A stretch of 64,000 bases of DNA from Streptococcus alactolyticus (GCF_012277075.1 NZ_JAAXMT010000005.1:62001-126000); one strand, 5' to 3'; numbered from the stretch's first letter, positions 1-9,210 are shown. Program-made: numbers and translations. The notes: generated from the sequence alone by a model not told the origin.

Positions 1-1881
1 ATTACCAACCTTGTCAAACACGGTGTTGTAACAGACTTTGATGTGTTTAAACAAGGTATTATGAACCGTGAGGCGCAAACATCAACTGGTTTAGGAGATG
101 GGATTGCCATGCCTCACAGTAAAAATGAAGCGGTTAAAGAAACAACAGTGCTTTTTGCCAAATCAAGCAAAGGTGTGGACTATGAATCATTGGACGGTCA
201 ACCAACAGACTTGTTCTTCATGATTGCTGCTCCAGAAGGGGCTAATGACACCCACTTAGCAGCGCTTGCGGAATTGTCAAAATACCTTTTGAAAGATGGA
301 TTTGCTGATACCTTACGAAAAGCGACAACGCCTGATGATGTGATTGCTGCCTTTGATGCGGTTGAAAAAGAAAACGAAGCTAAAGCAGCAGATAAAAGCA
401 CGCCAGTTAGCAGCGAACGCCCACTGATTGTTGCTGTTACAGCTTGTACAACAGGAATTGCCCACACTTATATGGCAGAAGAAGCCTTGATTAAAAAAGG
501 TGATGAAATGGGTGTAACCGTTCGTGTTGAAACCAACGGTGCCTCAGGTGTTGGTAACCGTTTGACTGGTGATGAAATTGCACGAGCAAAAGGGGTTATC
601 ATTGCAGCGGACAAAGCAGTTGAAATGGGTCGTTTCAATGGCAAGCCATTGATTTCACGTCCAGTAGCTGACGGTATTAAAAAATCAGAAGAACTTATTA
701 ATGAAATCCTTGACGGCAAAGCAAGCATTTACAACGGTGCTGGTGGTACTGCTGCAGAAGCCGAAGAAGAAAACCTCAGCTTGGGAGCAGCCTTCTACAA
801 ACACTTGATGAGTGGTGTATCTCAAATGCTACCATTCGTTATTGGGGGCGGGATTCTCATTGCCATTTCATTCTTGATTGACCAATTTATGGGGGTGCCT
901 AAAGACCAATTAAGTCACCTTGGTAACTACCATGAAATCGCTGCTGTATTTAACCAACTCGGAAATGCAGCCTTTGGCTTCATGATTTCTGTCTTTGCAG
1001 CTTACATTGCCTACTCTATCGCTGAAAAACCTGGTTTGGTAGCTGGTTTCACAGCTGGTGCGATGGCAACATCAGGGATTGCTTTTGGTCGTATCTCTTA
1101 TTACAGTGTCGCTAGTGCAGCAGAATTGTCTAGCAACCAAGTCGCTTCAGGTTTCCTTGGTGCCCTTGTTGGTGGTTTCTTAGCAGGTGGTGTTATTTTA
1201 GCCCTTAAGAAGGCGCTAGCATTCTTACCGAAATCACTTGAAGGAATCAAATCTATCCTTCTTTATCCACTTCTTGGTGTGCTTATCACAGGATGCTTGA
1301 TGCTCTTTGTCAACATCCCAATGGCCGCAATCAACACTGCTCTTTATGGTTTCCTTGATAGCCTATCTGGTAGCTCTGCTATTATCCTTGGACTTATCCT
1401 TGGTGGTATGATGGCCATTGATATGGGTGGACCTTTCAACAAAGCTGCTTATGTCTTTGGGACAAGTAGTTTAACAGCCGCAGCCCTTGCTAATGGTGGT
1501 TCAGTCGTTATGGCAGCCGTTATGGCAGGTGGTATGGTACCTCCTCTTGCAGTCTTTGTCGCTACACGTTTGTTCCAAAACAAATTTACAGAAGAAGAAC
1601 GTGACGCAGGTCTAACAAACATTGTTATGGGCTTGTCATTCATCACAGAAGGAGCTATTCCATTTGGTGCAGCTGACCCAGCTCGTGCCATCCCAAGTTT
1701 TATGGTTGGTTCAGCAGTAACGGGTGCCCTTGTCGGAGCATTTGACATCAAATTGATGGCACCACACGGCGGAATCTTCGTCTTTGCCTTGACAAGCAAC
1801 TGGGTTCTATACCTTGTCGCAATCATTATCGGTGCTATTATTTCAGGATTTCTCTTCGGTGCCCTTAGAAAAGCAAAATAA
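1..1881 (+). CDS. fruA: PTS fructose transporter EIIABC, 5'-truncated by the window edge
   Basis: Fructose-specific phosphotransferase permease that imports and phosphorylates fructose at the membrane. The reading frame is open from base 1, so the true start lies upstream; the GTG at 43 is internal. Domains in order: EIIA with the phosphorylated His in GDGIAMPHSKN (about residue 39 of the visible part), EIIB with the active-site Cys in VTACTTGIAHTYMAEE (about 150), then a long EIIC membrane domain from about 265 to the end with many hydrophobic segments and the motif GGPFNKAAY. Family members are about 650 aa, so only a few N-terminal residues are missing. It normally follows fruR and fruK. 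A hairpin terminator follows the stop. Confidence 0.95.
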   Translation: MTNLVKHGVVTDFDVFKQGIMNREAQTSTGLGDGIAMPHSKNEAVKETTVLFAKSSKGVDYESLDGQPTDLFFMIAAPEGANDTHLAALAELSKYLLKDGFADTLRKATTPDDVIAAFDAVEKENEAKAADKSTPVSSERPLIVAVTACTTGIAHTYMAEEALIKKGDEMGVTVRVETNGASGVGNRLTGDEIARAKGVIIAADKAVEMGRFNGKPLISRPVADGIKKSEELINEILDGKASIYNGAGGTAAEAEEENLSLGAAFYKHLMSGVSQMLPFVIGGGILIAISFLIDQFMGVPKDQLSHLGNYHEIAAVFNQLGNAAFGFMISVFAAYIAYSIAEKPGLVAGFTAGAMATSGIAFGRISYYSVASAAELSSNQVASGFLGALVGGFLAGGVILALKKALAFLPKSLEGIKSILLYPLLGVLITGCLMLFVNIPMAAINTALYGFLDSLSGSSAIILGLILGGMMAIDMGGPFNKAAYVFGTSSLTAAALANGGSVVMAAVMAGGMVPPLAVFVATRLFQNKFTEEERDAGLTNIVMGLSFITEGAIPFGAADPARAIPSFMVGSAVTGALVGAFDIKLMAPHGGIFVFALTSNWVLYLVAIIIGAIISGFLFGALRKAK

Positions 1882-1902
1882 GTCTTTTATGAATCTAACA
1901 CA

Positions 1903-1926
1903 GAACTCCTACGGGAGTTCTTTTTG
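1903..1926 (+). terminator. Rho-independent terminator of fruA
   Basis: GAACTCC and GGAGTTC form a perfect 7-bp stem around a 4-nt TACG loop and are followed by five T. It lies 20 bases after the fruA stop and separates fruA from the methionine operon. Confidence 0.85.
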
Positions 1927-1936
1927 CATCTCGAGA

Positions 1937-1953
1937 TATAGTTTAAAACTATA
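1937..1953 (+). promoter_or_regulatory. MET-box, distal (MtaR/MetR operator)
   Basis: The 17-mer TATAGTTTAAAACTATA matches the streptococcal MET-box consensus TATAGTTTSAAACTATA that I recall for the LysR-type regulator MtaR, except for A at the central S position. It sits 122 bases before metE, which fits control by methionine supply. Confidence 0.75.
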
Positions 1954-2038
1954 CTAAAGCATAAAAAGATAGAATGGATTAAAGTATTGAAAAAACTGTA
2001 TTATCCGTTAGAATCTTAACTATCAAAAAAATAGAATG

Positions 2039-2055
2039 TATAGTTTAAAACTAAT
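2039..2055 (+). promoter_or_regulatory. MET-box, proximal (MtaR/MetR operator)
   Basis: TATAGTTTAAAACTAAT repeats the distal box with changes only in the last three bases, and it ends 19 bases before the metE start. Two boxes 102 bases apart (start to start) suggest cooperative binding by a LysR-type activator; this last point is inference. Confidence 0.65.
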
Positions 2056-2074
2056 ACGAAACCAGGAGGTTCTT

Positions 2075-4308
2075 ATGGTAAAGATTTCAAATTTGGGGTA
2101 TGCACGTCTAGGGGAAAATCGTGAGTGGAAAAAATTGATTGAGTCTTATTGGGCAGGTAAGGTTCGCAAGAAGAGTTGCAGGCACAAGCCAAGGAATTGC
2201 GTTTGGCGTTTTTGAAAAAACAGGCTGATGCTGGTCTTGATTTGATTCCAGTGGGAGATTTCTCACTGTATGACCATATCTTGGATTTGTCAGTGCAATT
2301 TGGCGTGATTCCAAAGCGTTTCTCTGATGAGGACATCGATTTAGATTTGTATTTTGCGATTGTGCGTGGCAATCAAGACAATGTGGCTTCTTCAATGAAA
2401 AAATGGTTTAACACCAATTACCATTACATTGTGCTAGAGTGGTCTGGTGTTCAGCCGCATTTGACAAATACCCGTTTGTTGGACTTGTACTTGGAGGCCA
2501 GAGAAGTTATCGGCGACAAGGCAAAACCAGTCATCACAGGGCCAATTACCTATGTGGCCTTGTTATCAGAAGTCAGCGATTTTACCGCTGCTGTGAAAAA
2601 ATTGTTGCCTTTATACAAACGAGTCTTTACAGAATTGGTGGAAGCAGGAGCGACTTACATCCAAGTGGATGAGCCCATTTTTGTGACTGATGAAGGCGAT
2701 GACCTCCTAGAAGCAGCTAAATCGGTTTATGCTTATTTTGCCAAGGAAGTGCCTGAGGCTAAACTCATTTTCCAAACTTATTTTGAAGCCTTGATTGATG
2801 CTAAGGAGTTATCACACTTGCCAGTAGCTGCATTTGGCCTTGATTTTGTGCATGGTTTGGAGGAAAATCTAGAAGCTGTTGACGCTGGTTATTTTGCTGA
2901 TAAGGAAGTTTTTGCTGGTGTGGTTGACGGTCGTAACGTCTGGGCGAGTGATTTTGTCAAAACATCAGAATTGCTAGCAAACCTTCAAGCTAAGGTTGGA
3001 AACTTTGTGATTCAGCCATCTTGTTCATTGCTTCATGTACCTGTAACCACTAAAAACGAAACAGAGTTAGAACCTGTTCTTAAAAATGGTTTGGCGTTTG
3101 CGGATGAAAAATTACAGGAAATTCAGTTATTGAGCCAACATGTGGAGGGTAAACCATTTGAGGCTTATGCCAAGCACGTTGCGGATTTTAATGCCTTGCA
3201 AGCTGCAGATTTCCGTAATGTGACCTTGGAAAACTTGGATGATGTGGTGACTGAGCGCGTGGATTACAAGGTTCGTCGTCAGGTGCAGCAAGATAAACTA
3301 GATTTGCCGATTTTGCCAACCACAACCATTGGTTCTTTCCCACAATCGCCTGAAGTTCGCCGTACGCGTTTGACTTGGAAACGTGGGGATATTTCAGATG
3401 CGGAATACGAAAACTTCATTCAATCTGAAATTGCGCGTTGGATTAAGATTCAAGAGGATTTGGATATTGATGTCTTGGTGCACGGTGAATTTGAGCGCGT
3501 GGACATGGTGGAATTCTTCGGCCAAAAATTAGCTGGTTTCACAACAACTGCGTATGGTTGGGTGCAATCTTATGGTTCACGTGCGGTTAAGCCACCAATT
3601 ATCTATGGTGATGTTAAACACATTCAGCCATTGACGGTCAAGGAAACGGTTTATGCGCAAAGCCTGACAGATCGTCCAGTGAAAGGGATGCTAACTGGCC
3701 CAATCACTATTACCAACTGGTCATTTGAACGTTCAGATATTTCGCGTGCGGATTTGTTTAATCAAATTGGTTTGGCTATTAAAGATGAAATTAAGCTGCT
3801 TGAGGATGTTGGCATTGCTATTATTCAGGTGGATGAGGCTGCGCTTCGTGAAGGTTTGCCACTTCGTAAGAGCAAGCAACAAGCTTATTTGGACGATGCT
3901 GTTCACGCCTTCCACATCGCTACGTCATCAGTGAAAGATGAAACGCAGATTCACACGCATATGTGCTATTCAAAATTTAGTGAAATCATTGATTCTATTC
4001 GCGCTTTGGACGCTGATGTGATTTCTATTGAAACGAGTCGTAGCCACGGTGATGTGATTGAATCATTTGAAACAGCGGTCTATCCGCTTGGTATTGGTCT
4101 TGGGGTGTACGATATTCATTCGCCACGCGTTCCAACCAAAGAAGAAGTGATTGCCAATATTGAACGCCCATTGCGTCAATTGTCACTTGAACAATTCTGG
4201 GTTAACCCTGATTGTGGTTTGAAAACGCACCGTGAACCTGAAACCATTTCCGCTCTTGAGATTTTGGTAGCAGCAACTAAAGAGGTTCGAGCAAAATACG
4301 GCAAATAA
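2075..4308 (+). pseudogene. metE: Cobalamin-independent methionine synthase, broken by an early frameshift
   Basis: MetE makes methionine from homocysteine using methyl-tetrahydropteroyl-triglutamate. The ATG at 2075 has an AGGAGGT site 5 bases upstream and encodes the conserved N-terminus ([19 protein letters not shown]). At about 2168-2173 the reading frame changes: CGC AAG AAG replaces the expected CGC AAA GAA, consistent with loss of one A. The upstream frame then stops near 2215. The rest (710 codons, readable from TTG 2176) is intact, including [11 protein letters not shown], the His/Cys zinc region (THMCYSKF) and NPDCGLKTH near the C-terminus. Restart at TTG 2176 (weak AAGAAGAG before it) would lose about 34 residues that belong to the folate-binding N-terminal domain, so activity is doubtful. 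A sequencing error in the short A-run cannot be excluded. Confidence 0.85.
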
Positions 4309-4321
4309 GAAGGGGGAGGCT

Positions 4322-6178
4322 ATGTCACGATTATTAGAATGTTTAAAAACCGATATTCTAGTAGCGGATGGCGCTATGGGGACACTGCTTTATGCCAATG
4401 GTCTTGACAATTGCTACGAAGCCTATAATCTGACACACCCAGACAATATTTCTGCGATTCACCAAGCTTATTTGGAGGCGGGAGCAGATGTGATTCAAAC
4501 CAATACTTATGCGGCGAAACGCCACCGTCTAAAAGGTTATGGCTATGATGAACAGGTTAAAGCCATCAACCAAGCTGGTGTTGAATTGGCACGAAAAGCA
4601 GCGGGCGAGGACGCTTTTGTCCTCGGAACCGTTGGTGCTCTCCGTGCTCTGAAACAATGTGATTTAACGCTTGATGAAATCATTGAAGAAACCCTCGAAC
4701 AAGTGGGTTACTTGTTAGAAACCAAGCAAATTGATGGTTTATTGTTTGAAACGTATTACGATGAAGAAGAAATCATCGAAGTGCTGAAAGCCGTTCGACC
4801 GCTAACAGACCTCCCGATTATCACCAATATCGCTCTTCATGAGGCGGGGATTACGGAAAATGGTCGCCCCTTGGTGGAATTATTGGGGACTTTGGTCATG
4901 CTGGGAGCGGATATTGTTGGCTTAAATTGCCACCTTGGTCCCTACCACATGATTAAATCCCTCAAGCAAGTGCCCTTATTTGCCCAGTCCTATTTGTCGG
5001 TTTATCCCAATGCCAGCCTGCTATCTTTTGAGGATGATAATGGCAGCGGTCATTATGGTTTTAGTCAGAATGCGGATTATTTTGGTAAAAGTGCAGAGCT
5101 TCTTGTGGCAGAAGGGGCACGCCTGATTGGAGGGTGTTGTGGGACAACACCAGACCATATCAGAGCTGTCAAGTGTGCCATTAAAGGTCTAAAACCTGTC
5201 GAGAAGAAATTTGTCACGCCTATGGTGGAAGAGGCAGAGCTTATCAAAAGGGTCAAATCATCAGAAACCTTGGTAGATAGGGTCAAACGAGAAGTGACTA
5301 TTATTGCTGAACTTGACCCTCCCAAAACGCTTGACATCAGCAAGTTCACAGCAGGGGTCAAGGCTTTGGATGCGGCAGGTATTTCGGCCATTACCTTGGC
5401 GGATAACTCCCTAGCCAAAACCCGCATTTGCAATGTCAGCTTAGCTTCATTGTTGAAAAATGAAATTGCTACACCTTTTCTGTTGCACCTATCCTGTCGT
5501 GACCACAATATGATTGGCTTGCAGTTGCGTTTGTTGGGAATGAATGTGCTAGGATTTGATAATGTGTTAGCCATTACAGGGGACCCGTCTAAAATTGGCG
5601 ATTTTCCTGGAGCGACTAGCGTTTATGATGCCACCAGTTTTAAATTACTAGAGCTAATTCAGCAATTGAACCATGGGCAAGGTTACAGTGGTGCTAGTGT
5701 TAAGAAAGCAACCAATTTCACAGCAGCAGCGGCGTTCAATCCCAATGTCAAAAATTTGTCGCGTTGCGGACGCTTGATTGAGCGAAAAATCGCGTCTGGT
5801 GCTGATTATTTCATCACACAACCCATTTTCAATGCCGATATTTTTGAAGAATTGGCTGATTTGACAAAAGACTATGAAACGCCTTTCTTTGTCGGTATCA
5901 TGCCCATTACCAGCTACAATAATGCGATTTTCTTGCACAATGAGGTTCCAGGTCTTCAATTGTCAGAAGCATTTTTAGCTAAATTAGAAGCGGTGAAAGG
6001 CGACAAGGAAACGTGTCAACAACTTGCTTTGGAAGAGAGCAAATGCTTGATTGACCGAGCCTTAGAATACTTTAATGGCATTTACTTGATTACGCCATTT
6101 ATGCGTTATGATTTGACGGTAGAGTTGGTTGATTACATTCATCAAAAAGTGAAGCAAAAGCAGTTAGTCATATCGTAA
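4322..6178 (+). CDS. Bifunctional homocysteine S-methyltransferase / methylene-THF reductase
   Basis: The N-terminal half (residues 1-290) is a zinc-dependent homocysteine S-methyltransferase domain: DGAMGTLLYANG near the start, GLNCHLGP in the middle and the zinc ligands GGCCGTTPDHI at about 270. The C-terminal half (about 325-618) is a methylenetetrahydrofolate reductase barrel (IIAELDPPKT, LAITGDPSKIGDFPGA, DYFITQPIF). It is intact and lies 13 bases after metE with its own GGGGGAGG site, so it is co-transcribed from the MET-box promoter. It should supply methyl-THF to MetE; the N-terminal domain may also methylate homocysteine itself. In this strain it is the intact part of the operon. Similar fused proteins are common in firmicutes (yitJ-like). 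Confidence 0.9.
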   Translation: MSRLLECLKTDILVADGAMGTLLYANGLDNCYEAYNLTHPDNISAIHQAYLEAGADVIQTNTYAAKRHRLKGYGYDEQVKAINQAGVELARKAAGEDAFVLGTVGALRALKQCDLTLDEIIEETLEQVGYLLETKQIDGLLFETYYDEEEIIEVLKAVRPLTDLPIITNIALHEAGITENGRPLVELLGTLVMLGADIVGLNCHLGPYHMIKSLKQVPLFAQSYLSVYPNASLLSFEDDNGSGHYGFSQNADYFGKSAELLVAEGARLIGGCCGTTPDHIRAVKCAIKGLKPVEKKFVTPMVEEAELIKRVKSSETLVDRVKREVTIIAELDPPKTLDISKFTAGVKALDAAGISAITLADNSLAKTRICNVSLASLLKNEIATPFLLHLSCRDHNMIGLQLRLLGMNVLGFDNVLAITGDPSKIGDFPGATSVYDATSFKLLELIQQLNHGQGYSGASVKKATNFTAAAAFNPNVKNLSRCGRLIERKIASGADYFITQPIFNADIFEELADLTKDYETPFFVGIMPITSYNNAIFLHNEVPGLQLSEAFLAKLEAVKGDKETCQQLALEESKCLIDRALEYFNGIYLITPFMRYDLTVELVDYIHQKVKQKQLVIS

Positions 6179-6180
6179 AA

Positions 6181-6207
6181 AGAAAGTCAAAAGGCTTTCT
6201 TTTTTTG
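6181..6207 (+). terminator. Terminator of the metE-metF operon
   Basis: AGAAAG and CTTTCT pair around an 8-base loop, followed directly by a run of T. It lies 2 bases after the stop of the fused reductase gene. Confidence 0.75.
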
Positions 6208-6264
6208 TCTTTTTTAAAGGAGTTTTGATATACTGGTATCTAGTTTTGAGAAAGGAGGAGAGTC

Positions 6265-6930
6265 ATGGCAAAAAAAGCGAGAAAATACCCAAGCCAAAAG
6301 CGCAGAAAAAAACGACGTCGCAAACGTCGCTCATCAAAAATGCCAAAGGGTTTGCTAAAAACGGCCATTGCTTTGGCAGCTCTATTTAGTGTGGTCTTTT
6401 TTGGACAGCGGTATTATCAAGAACTGCATAGCATAGCCATTGCGGATACGGCGAACTTAGAAACACCCAGCCAAGACACCCAGACTTTCATTCAAACCAT
6501 TGGTGAAGATGCTCGCTACATTGCGGCTCAAAATGATTTGTATGCTTCTGTGATGATTGCCCAGACCATTTTAGAGTCTAATAGTGGGCAATCCGCCCTC
6601 AGTCAAGCCCCAAATTACAACTTTTTTGGTATCAAGGGCGATTACAATGGCAAGTCCGTTACCATGCAAACTTGGGAAGATGACGGCAATGGCAATGCCT
6701 ACACCATTGATGCCGACTTTCGCTCTTATGATAATCCCATGGAATCTTTGGAAGATTATGCCCAATTTCTTCAAAAAAATATCTATGCAGGCGTCCAAAA
6801 ATCCAATACCAATTCTTACCAAGATGCCACGGCAGCTTTAACAGGTGTCTATGCTACCGACACTTCCTATGGGGCCAAGCTCAATCAAATCATCGAAGAA
6901 TACCACCTCACTGACTACGATACCAATTAG
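6265..6930 (+). CDS. GH73 N-acetylglucosaminidase (peptidoglycan hydrolase), membrane anchored
   Basis: A 221-aa cell-wall hydrolase. A very basic N-terminus (KRRKKRRRKRRSS at 12-24) precedes one hydrophobic segment (about 30-48, LLKTAIALAALFSVVFF), so it is probably a signal anchor with the enzyme outside. The GH73 domain covers about 70-215: ASVMIAQTILESNSGQSALS carries the likely catalytic Glu, followed by YNFFGIKGDYNGKSV and FRSYDNPMESLEDYAQFL. It has no separate wall-binding repeats. The start is supported by AAAGGAGGAG 5-13 bases upstream. It is probably a single-gene unit ending at the hairpin near 6949-7008. Confidence 0.88.
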   Translation: MAKKARKYPSQKRRKKRRRKRRSSKMPKGLLKTAIALAALFSVVFFGQRYYQELHSIAIADTANLETPSQDTQTFIQTIGEDARYIAAQNDLYASVMIAQTILESNSGQSALSQAPNYNFFGIKGDYNGKSVTMQTWEDDGNGNAYTIDADFRSYDNPMESLEDYAQFLQKNIYAGVQKSNTNSYQDATAALTGVYATDTSYGAKLNQIIEEYHLTDYDTN

Positions 6931-6948
6931 CTTATAACCAAAAAAAGA

Positions 6949-7008
6949 TTGACAAGACGCTAAAAACTTGAGATACTCAAAGAAATCATCGCTCTTGTCA
7001 ATTTTTTT
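6949..7008 (+). terminator. Possible terminator of the GH73 gene
   Basis: TTGACAAGA (6949-6957) and TCTTGTCAA (6993-7001) are perfect complements and are followed by seven T. The 35-base loop is long, but TTGA/TCAA inside it may form an inner helix. The segment overlaps the first peptide remnant of the array described next. Confidence 0.5.
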
Positions 7009-7486
7009 GAAAAATAAAAATGCCAAGTCTGTGATGAAATGGCAATGAAAGGAATTCAATATTAGCTGTCGTTTGTTGGTGCTAACGCAGGCAACAAAAA
7101 GAAGCGAAAAAGCTAGAACGATTAAATCTTAAGTTAGGAATAATCTTATTAGTGTTGGATATCCTATACAAGATAATCGAGTTGCTTAAACGCTTCTAGA
7201 AACATGACGGGTGAGGTGAGAAACCTCACTCACTTGTCTTGTTATTTTAAGCTAAAAATGGTAATAATGCAAATGAAATTGAACAACTTAATCAAAGGTT
7301 TATTGATTGTAGATATTGTTTTGACAGTGATTCTTATAGTGGCACAACTATTTTAAGAAAAATGAGTTAATAAACACTTAGAAAAAAGGAAACAAAAAAG
7401 TAGATTTAGCAATTTTACTGATAAAACTCGAGATTCTAAAAGAGATCATCAGTCTTGTCAAAATCTTCTTAAACAAATAATTTAAC
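6964..7486 (+). repeat. Degenerate tandem array of short amphipathic peptide sequences
   Basis: This 0.5 kb stretch has no ordinary gene. Three related reading segments are visible: 6964-7017 (KLEILKEIIALVNFFEK), about 7087-7199 (ending LGIILLVLDILYKIIELLKR) and about 7399-7482 (LAILLIKLEILKEIISLVKI). The second and third share 11 of 21 residues by hand alignment, and the first and third are also similar in DNA. All three are preceded by an in-frame stop and lack ATG, GTG or TTG at a sensible place, so they look like relics. Between the second and third lies a short hydrophobic ORF (7258-7356). A GTGAGGT/ACCTCAC hairpin is at 7211-7229. Function unknown. Confidence 0.45.
7258..7356 (+). CDS. 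Possible 32-aa hydrophobic peptide
   Basis: ATG-initiated ORF with one strongly hydrophobic stretch (LIKGLLIVDIVLTVILIVAQ). There is no clear ribosome binding site before ATG 7258 or the internal ATGs at 7267 and 7273, so translation is uncertain. It lies inside the array of related amphipathic peptide segments and resembles them in size and composition. It could be a relic or a small membrane toxin-like peptide; nothing visible decides this. Confidence 0.25.
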   Translation: MVIMQMKLNNLIKGLLIVDIVLTVILIVAQLF

Positions 7487-7556
7487 GCTAACCGTGGGGA
7501 AAGTGCTCCACGACTTGGCTTTGGTTCTAGTATATCAAGTTAGGGATAAAAAAACA

Positions 7557-7697
7557 ATGAAAAGATTTAAAACACTAGTCGTTATTTTGTTAGTCTTGCA
7601 TGCTATGTTATCAGTTTTGCAAGGTTTTGACGTGTTAAGCACGATTGATTTAATCATCACAATCTTATTGGCCTACTTTGTTATGTCTTATGATTAG
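7557..7697 (+). CDS. Possible 46-aa membrane peptide
   Basis: A small ORF beginning MKRFKTLVVILLVLHAMLSV, with two hydrophobic stretches (about 5-20 and 28-43). The frame can be extended upstream to a GTG at 7494, but the stretch before residue 1 here does not look conserved; the ATG at 7557 has only a weak TAGGGAT before it. It follows the array of amphipathic segments and shares the pattern K-x-L-x-x-I-L-L-V-L with them. Function unknown; it may be a non-coding relic. Confidence 0.35.
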   Translation: MKRFKTLVVILLVLHAMLSVLQGFDVLSTIDLIITILLAYFVMSYD

Positions 7698-7711
7698 AAC
7701 GCAGAGATGAC

Positions 7712-7876
7712 ATGACTAAGCGGTCAACGGCTCGTAGTTTTATTCGTAGTAATGTCACAAAAGAAGATTTGCTTGAATTGCAAGAACTTATCCAAGAAAA
7801 TCTAAAAAGTTTTAACAGTTTTCCCTTGATTGCGAGGGTATTTTTTATGTGCGAAAAGTCATGTTATAATAAGTGA
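7712..7876 (+). CDS. Possible 54-aa protein of unknown function
   Basis: ORF beginning MTKRSTARSFIRSNVTKEDL and continuing with a helix-rich acidic stretch (LLELQELIQENLKSF). The last 20 codons run through a CCCT/AGGG hairpin with six T (7825-7848) and into the promoter of the next gene, so the natural protein may once have ended earlier. No convincing ribosome binding site. Not recognised. Confidence 0.25.
   Translation: MTKRSTARSFIRSNVTKEDLLELQELIQENLKSFNSFPLIARVFFMCEKSCYNK
7865..7870 (+). promoter_or_regulatory. -10 box of the GNAT gene
   Basis: TATAAT preceded by TGT. The -35 region falls in a T-run and is poor. Transcription from here would start near 7877, upstream of ATG 7923. Confidence 0.5.
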
Positions 7877-7922
7877 TATGGACTTACGTTTGAAGCATGT
7901 AATGGAAAGGGATGGTGTTAGG

Positions 7923-8453
7923 ATGAAGATTAGAAAAGCGACTGAAAATGATATCGATGCTGTGGAAAAGTTATACGATGCCATTCACACGGCTGAAGAA
8001 GAAAATAAACAAGACATTGGCTGGGTCAGAGGGATTTATCCTGTTCGTGCTACGGCAGAAGCAGCATTAAAACGAGAGGATTTATTTGTGCTTGAAGAAA
8101 ATGGCACACTATATGGAACGGCCATCATAAACAAGCTACAAGTGGACATTTATAATCAAGGAAACTGGAAGCATAGGGTTTCTGATGAGCAAGTCTGTGT
8201 CCTGCACACCCTAGTTATTTCACCTGCAAGTGCAGGGAAGGGCTATGGCAAAGCCTTTCTTGAGTTTTATGAAAACTATGCGTTGGAGCAAGGTTGCATT
8301 GAACTTAGACTCGACACGAATGCCAAAAATGAAGTCGCTCAGGCCATGTATAAAAAGCATGGCTACACAGAAATCGGAATTGTTTCAACGGATTTCAATG
8401 GTATTTCGGAAGTTCAGTTAGTGTTGCTAGAAAAATATTTGGGAAACTCATAA
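7923..8453 (+). CDS. GNAT family N-acetyltransferase
   Basis: A 176-aa acetyltransferase of the GCN5-related fold: MKIRKATENDIDAVEKLY at the N-terminus, then the acetyl-CoA binding segment LVISPASAGKGYGKAFLEFYE (about 99-119) and the C-terminal LRLDTNAKNEVAQAMYKKHGYTEIG pattern. The substrate cannot be read from sequence. I chose ATG 7923 because the longer frame from 7830 would begin upstream of the -10 box at 7865 and the fold starts at MKIRKA. It stands alone between a relic region and the channel gene. Confidence 0.8.
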   Translation: MKIRKATENDIDAVEKLYDAIHTAEEENKQDIGWVRGIYPVRATAEAALKREDLFVLEENGTLYGTAIINKLQVDIYNQGNWKHRVSDEQVCVLHTLVISPASAGKGYGKAFLEFYENYALEQGCIELRLDTNAKNEVAQAMYKKHGYTEIGIVSTDFNGISEVQLVLLEKYLGNS

Positions 8454-8529
8454 GAGTAGAGGAATTTTTGTTTCACCTACCACCCTTTTCTTTTTTGTGT
8501 TAGAATAGGTAACAAAGAGGAAAAAGACA

Positions 8530-9210
8530 ATGAAATTATTAAAAGACCGTTTTGATACCTTAAGCGATGCTATTATCGCGATTGTGATGACTATTTTAGT
8601 ATTGGAAATTTCCATTCCATCCAGCATGAAGGGCTTGCCGCATTTGTTTGAGCAAGTTGCCTTGTTTTTGCTGAGTTTTATTATCATCATTAATTTTTGG
8701 TACCGCCGTTTTCAAGCCATGCGAGCAACGGACAAGACGACTTTTCGGACATTTTTGATGGACGTTATTGCCCATGCTATTTTGGCCCTTTTCCCATTAG
8801 CCACTAAAATGTTGGTTGAATTTGACGTCCGATGGGTTGGTATTCTCTTTTTTGGGGGCATTAATCTGCTGACTGGCGTTTTGGTCAATTGCATGACCTA
8901 CGAATTAGCCATGAAGGCCGTGAAAAATTCACCTGATAAGGATGAAGAGGCCATTCAAATGTTCAACGATTGGCTTAATCGTAGAGCAATTGGTAGCCTA
9001 GTGGCAGATATTGTTCTGCTGGCTATTTCCCTTTGTTTCAACACAATCGGGGTTTATATTTACATTCTCATGCCACTTTTGAAATTTATCAGTAATTTCA
9101 GGCATGGGCGTGCCATGGAAACAGCTTACCAAGAAGGGCAAAGTTTCCAAGAAATCTTGAAACAACGGATGTCAGCTGACAAGAACCATTCGGCAAGCAG
9201 TAGCAATTAA
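8530..9210 (+). CDS. TMEM175-family (DUF1211) potassium channel-like protein
   Basis: A 226-aa membrane protein with about six hydrophobic segments. The N-terminal KDRFDTLSDAIIAIVMTILV is the family signature (R-x-x-x-[FL]-S-D), which in bacterial TMEM175 lines the ion path. Further segments lie near 40-58, 75-95, 100-118, 155-175 and 178-195. Family members conduct potassium across the cell membrane. The ORF has GAGG about 12 bases upstream of ATG. It is followed by a long hairpin and appears to be transcribed alone. Confidence 0.85.
   Translation: MKLLKDRFDTLSDAIIAIVMTILVLEISIPSSMKGLPHLFEQVALFLLSFIIIINFWYRRFQAMRATDKTTFRTFLMDVIAHAILALFPLATKMLVEFDVRWVGILFFGGINLLTGVLVNCMTYELAMKAVKNSPDKDEEAIQMFNDWLNRRAIGSLVADIVLLAISLCFNTIGVYIYILMPLLKFISNFRHGRAMETAYQEGQSFQEILKQRMSADKNHSASSSN

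Noticed and set aside
7258..7697. Type I toxin-antitoxin system of the Fst/Ldr type
   Set aside because: The peptides are hydrophobic but lack the Fst signature, have poor ribosome binding sites, and no antisense promoter was seen.
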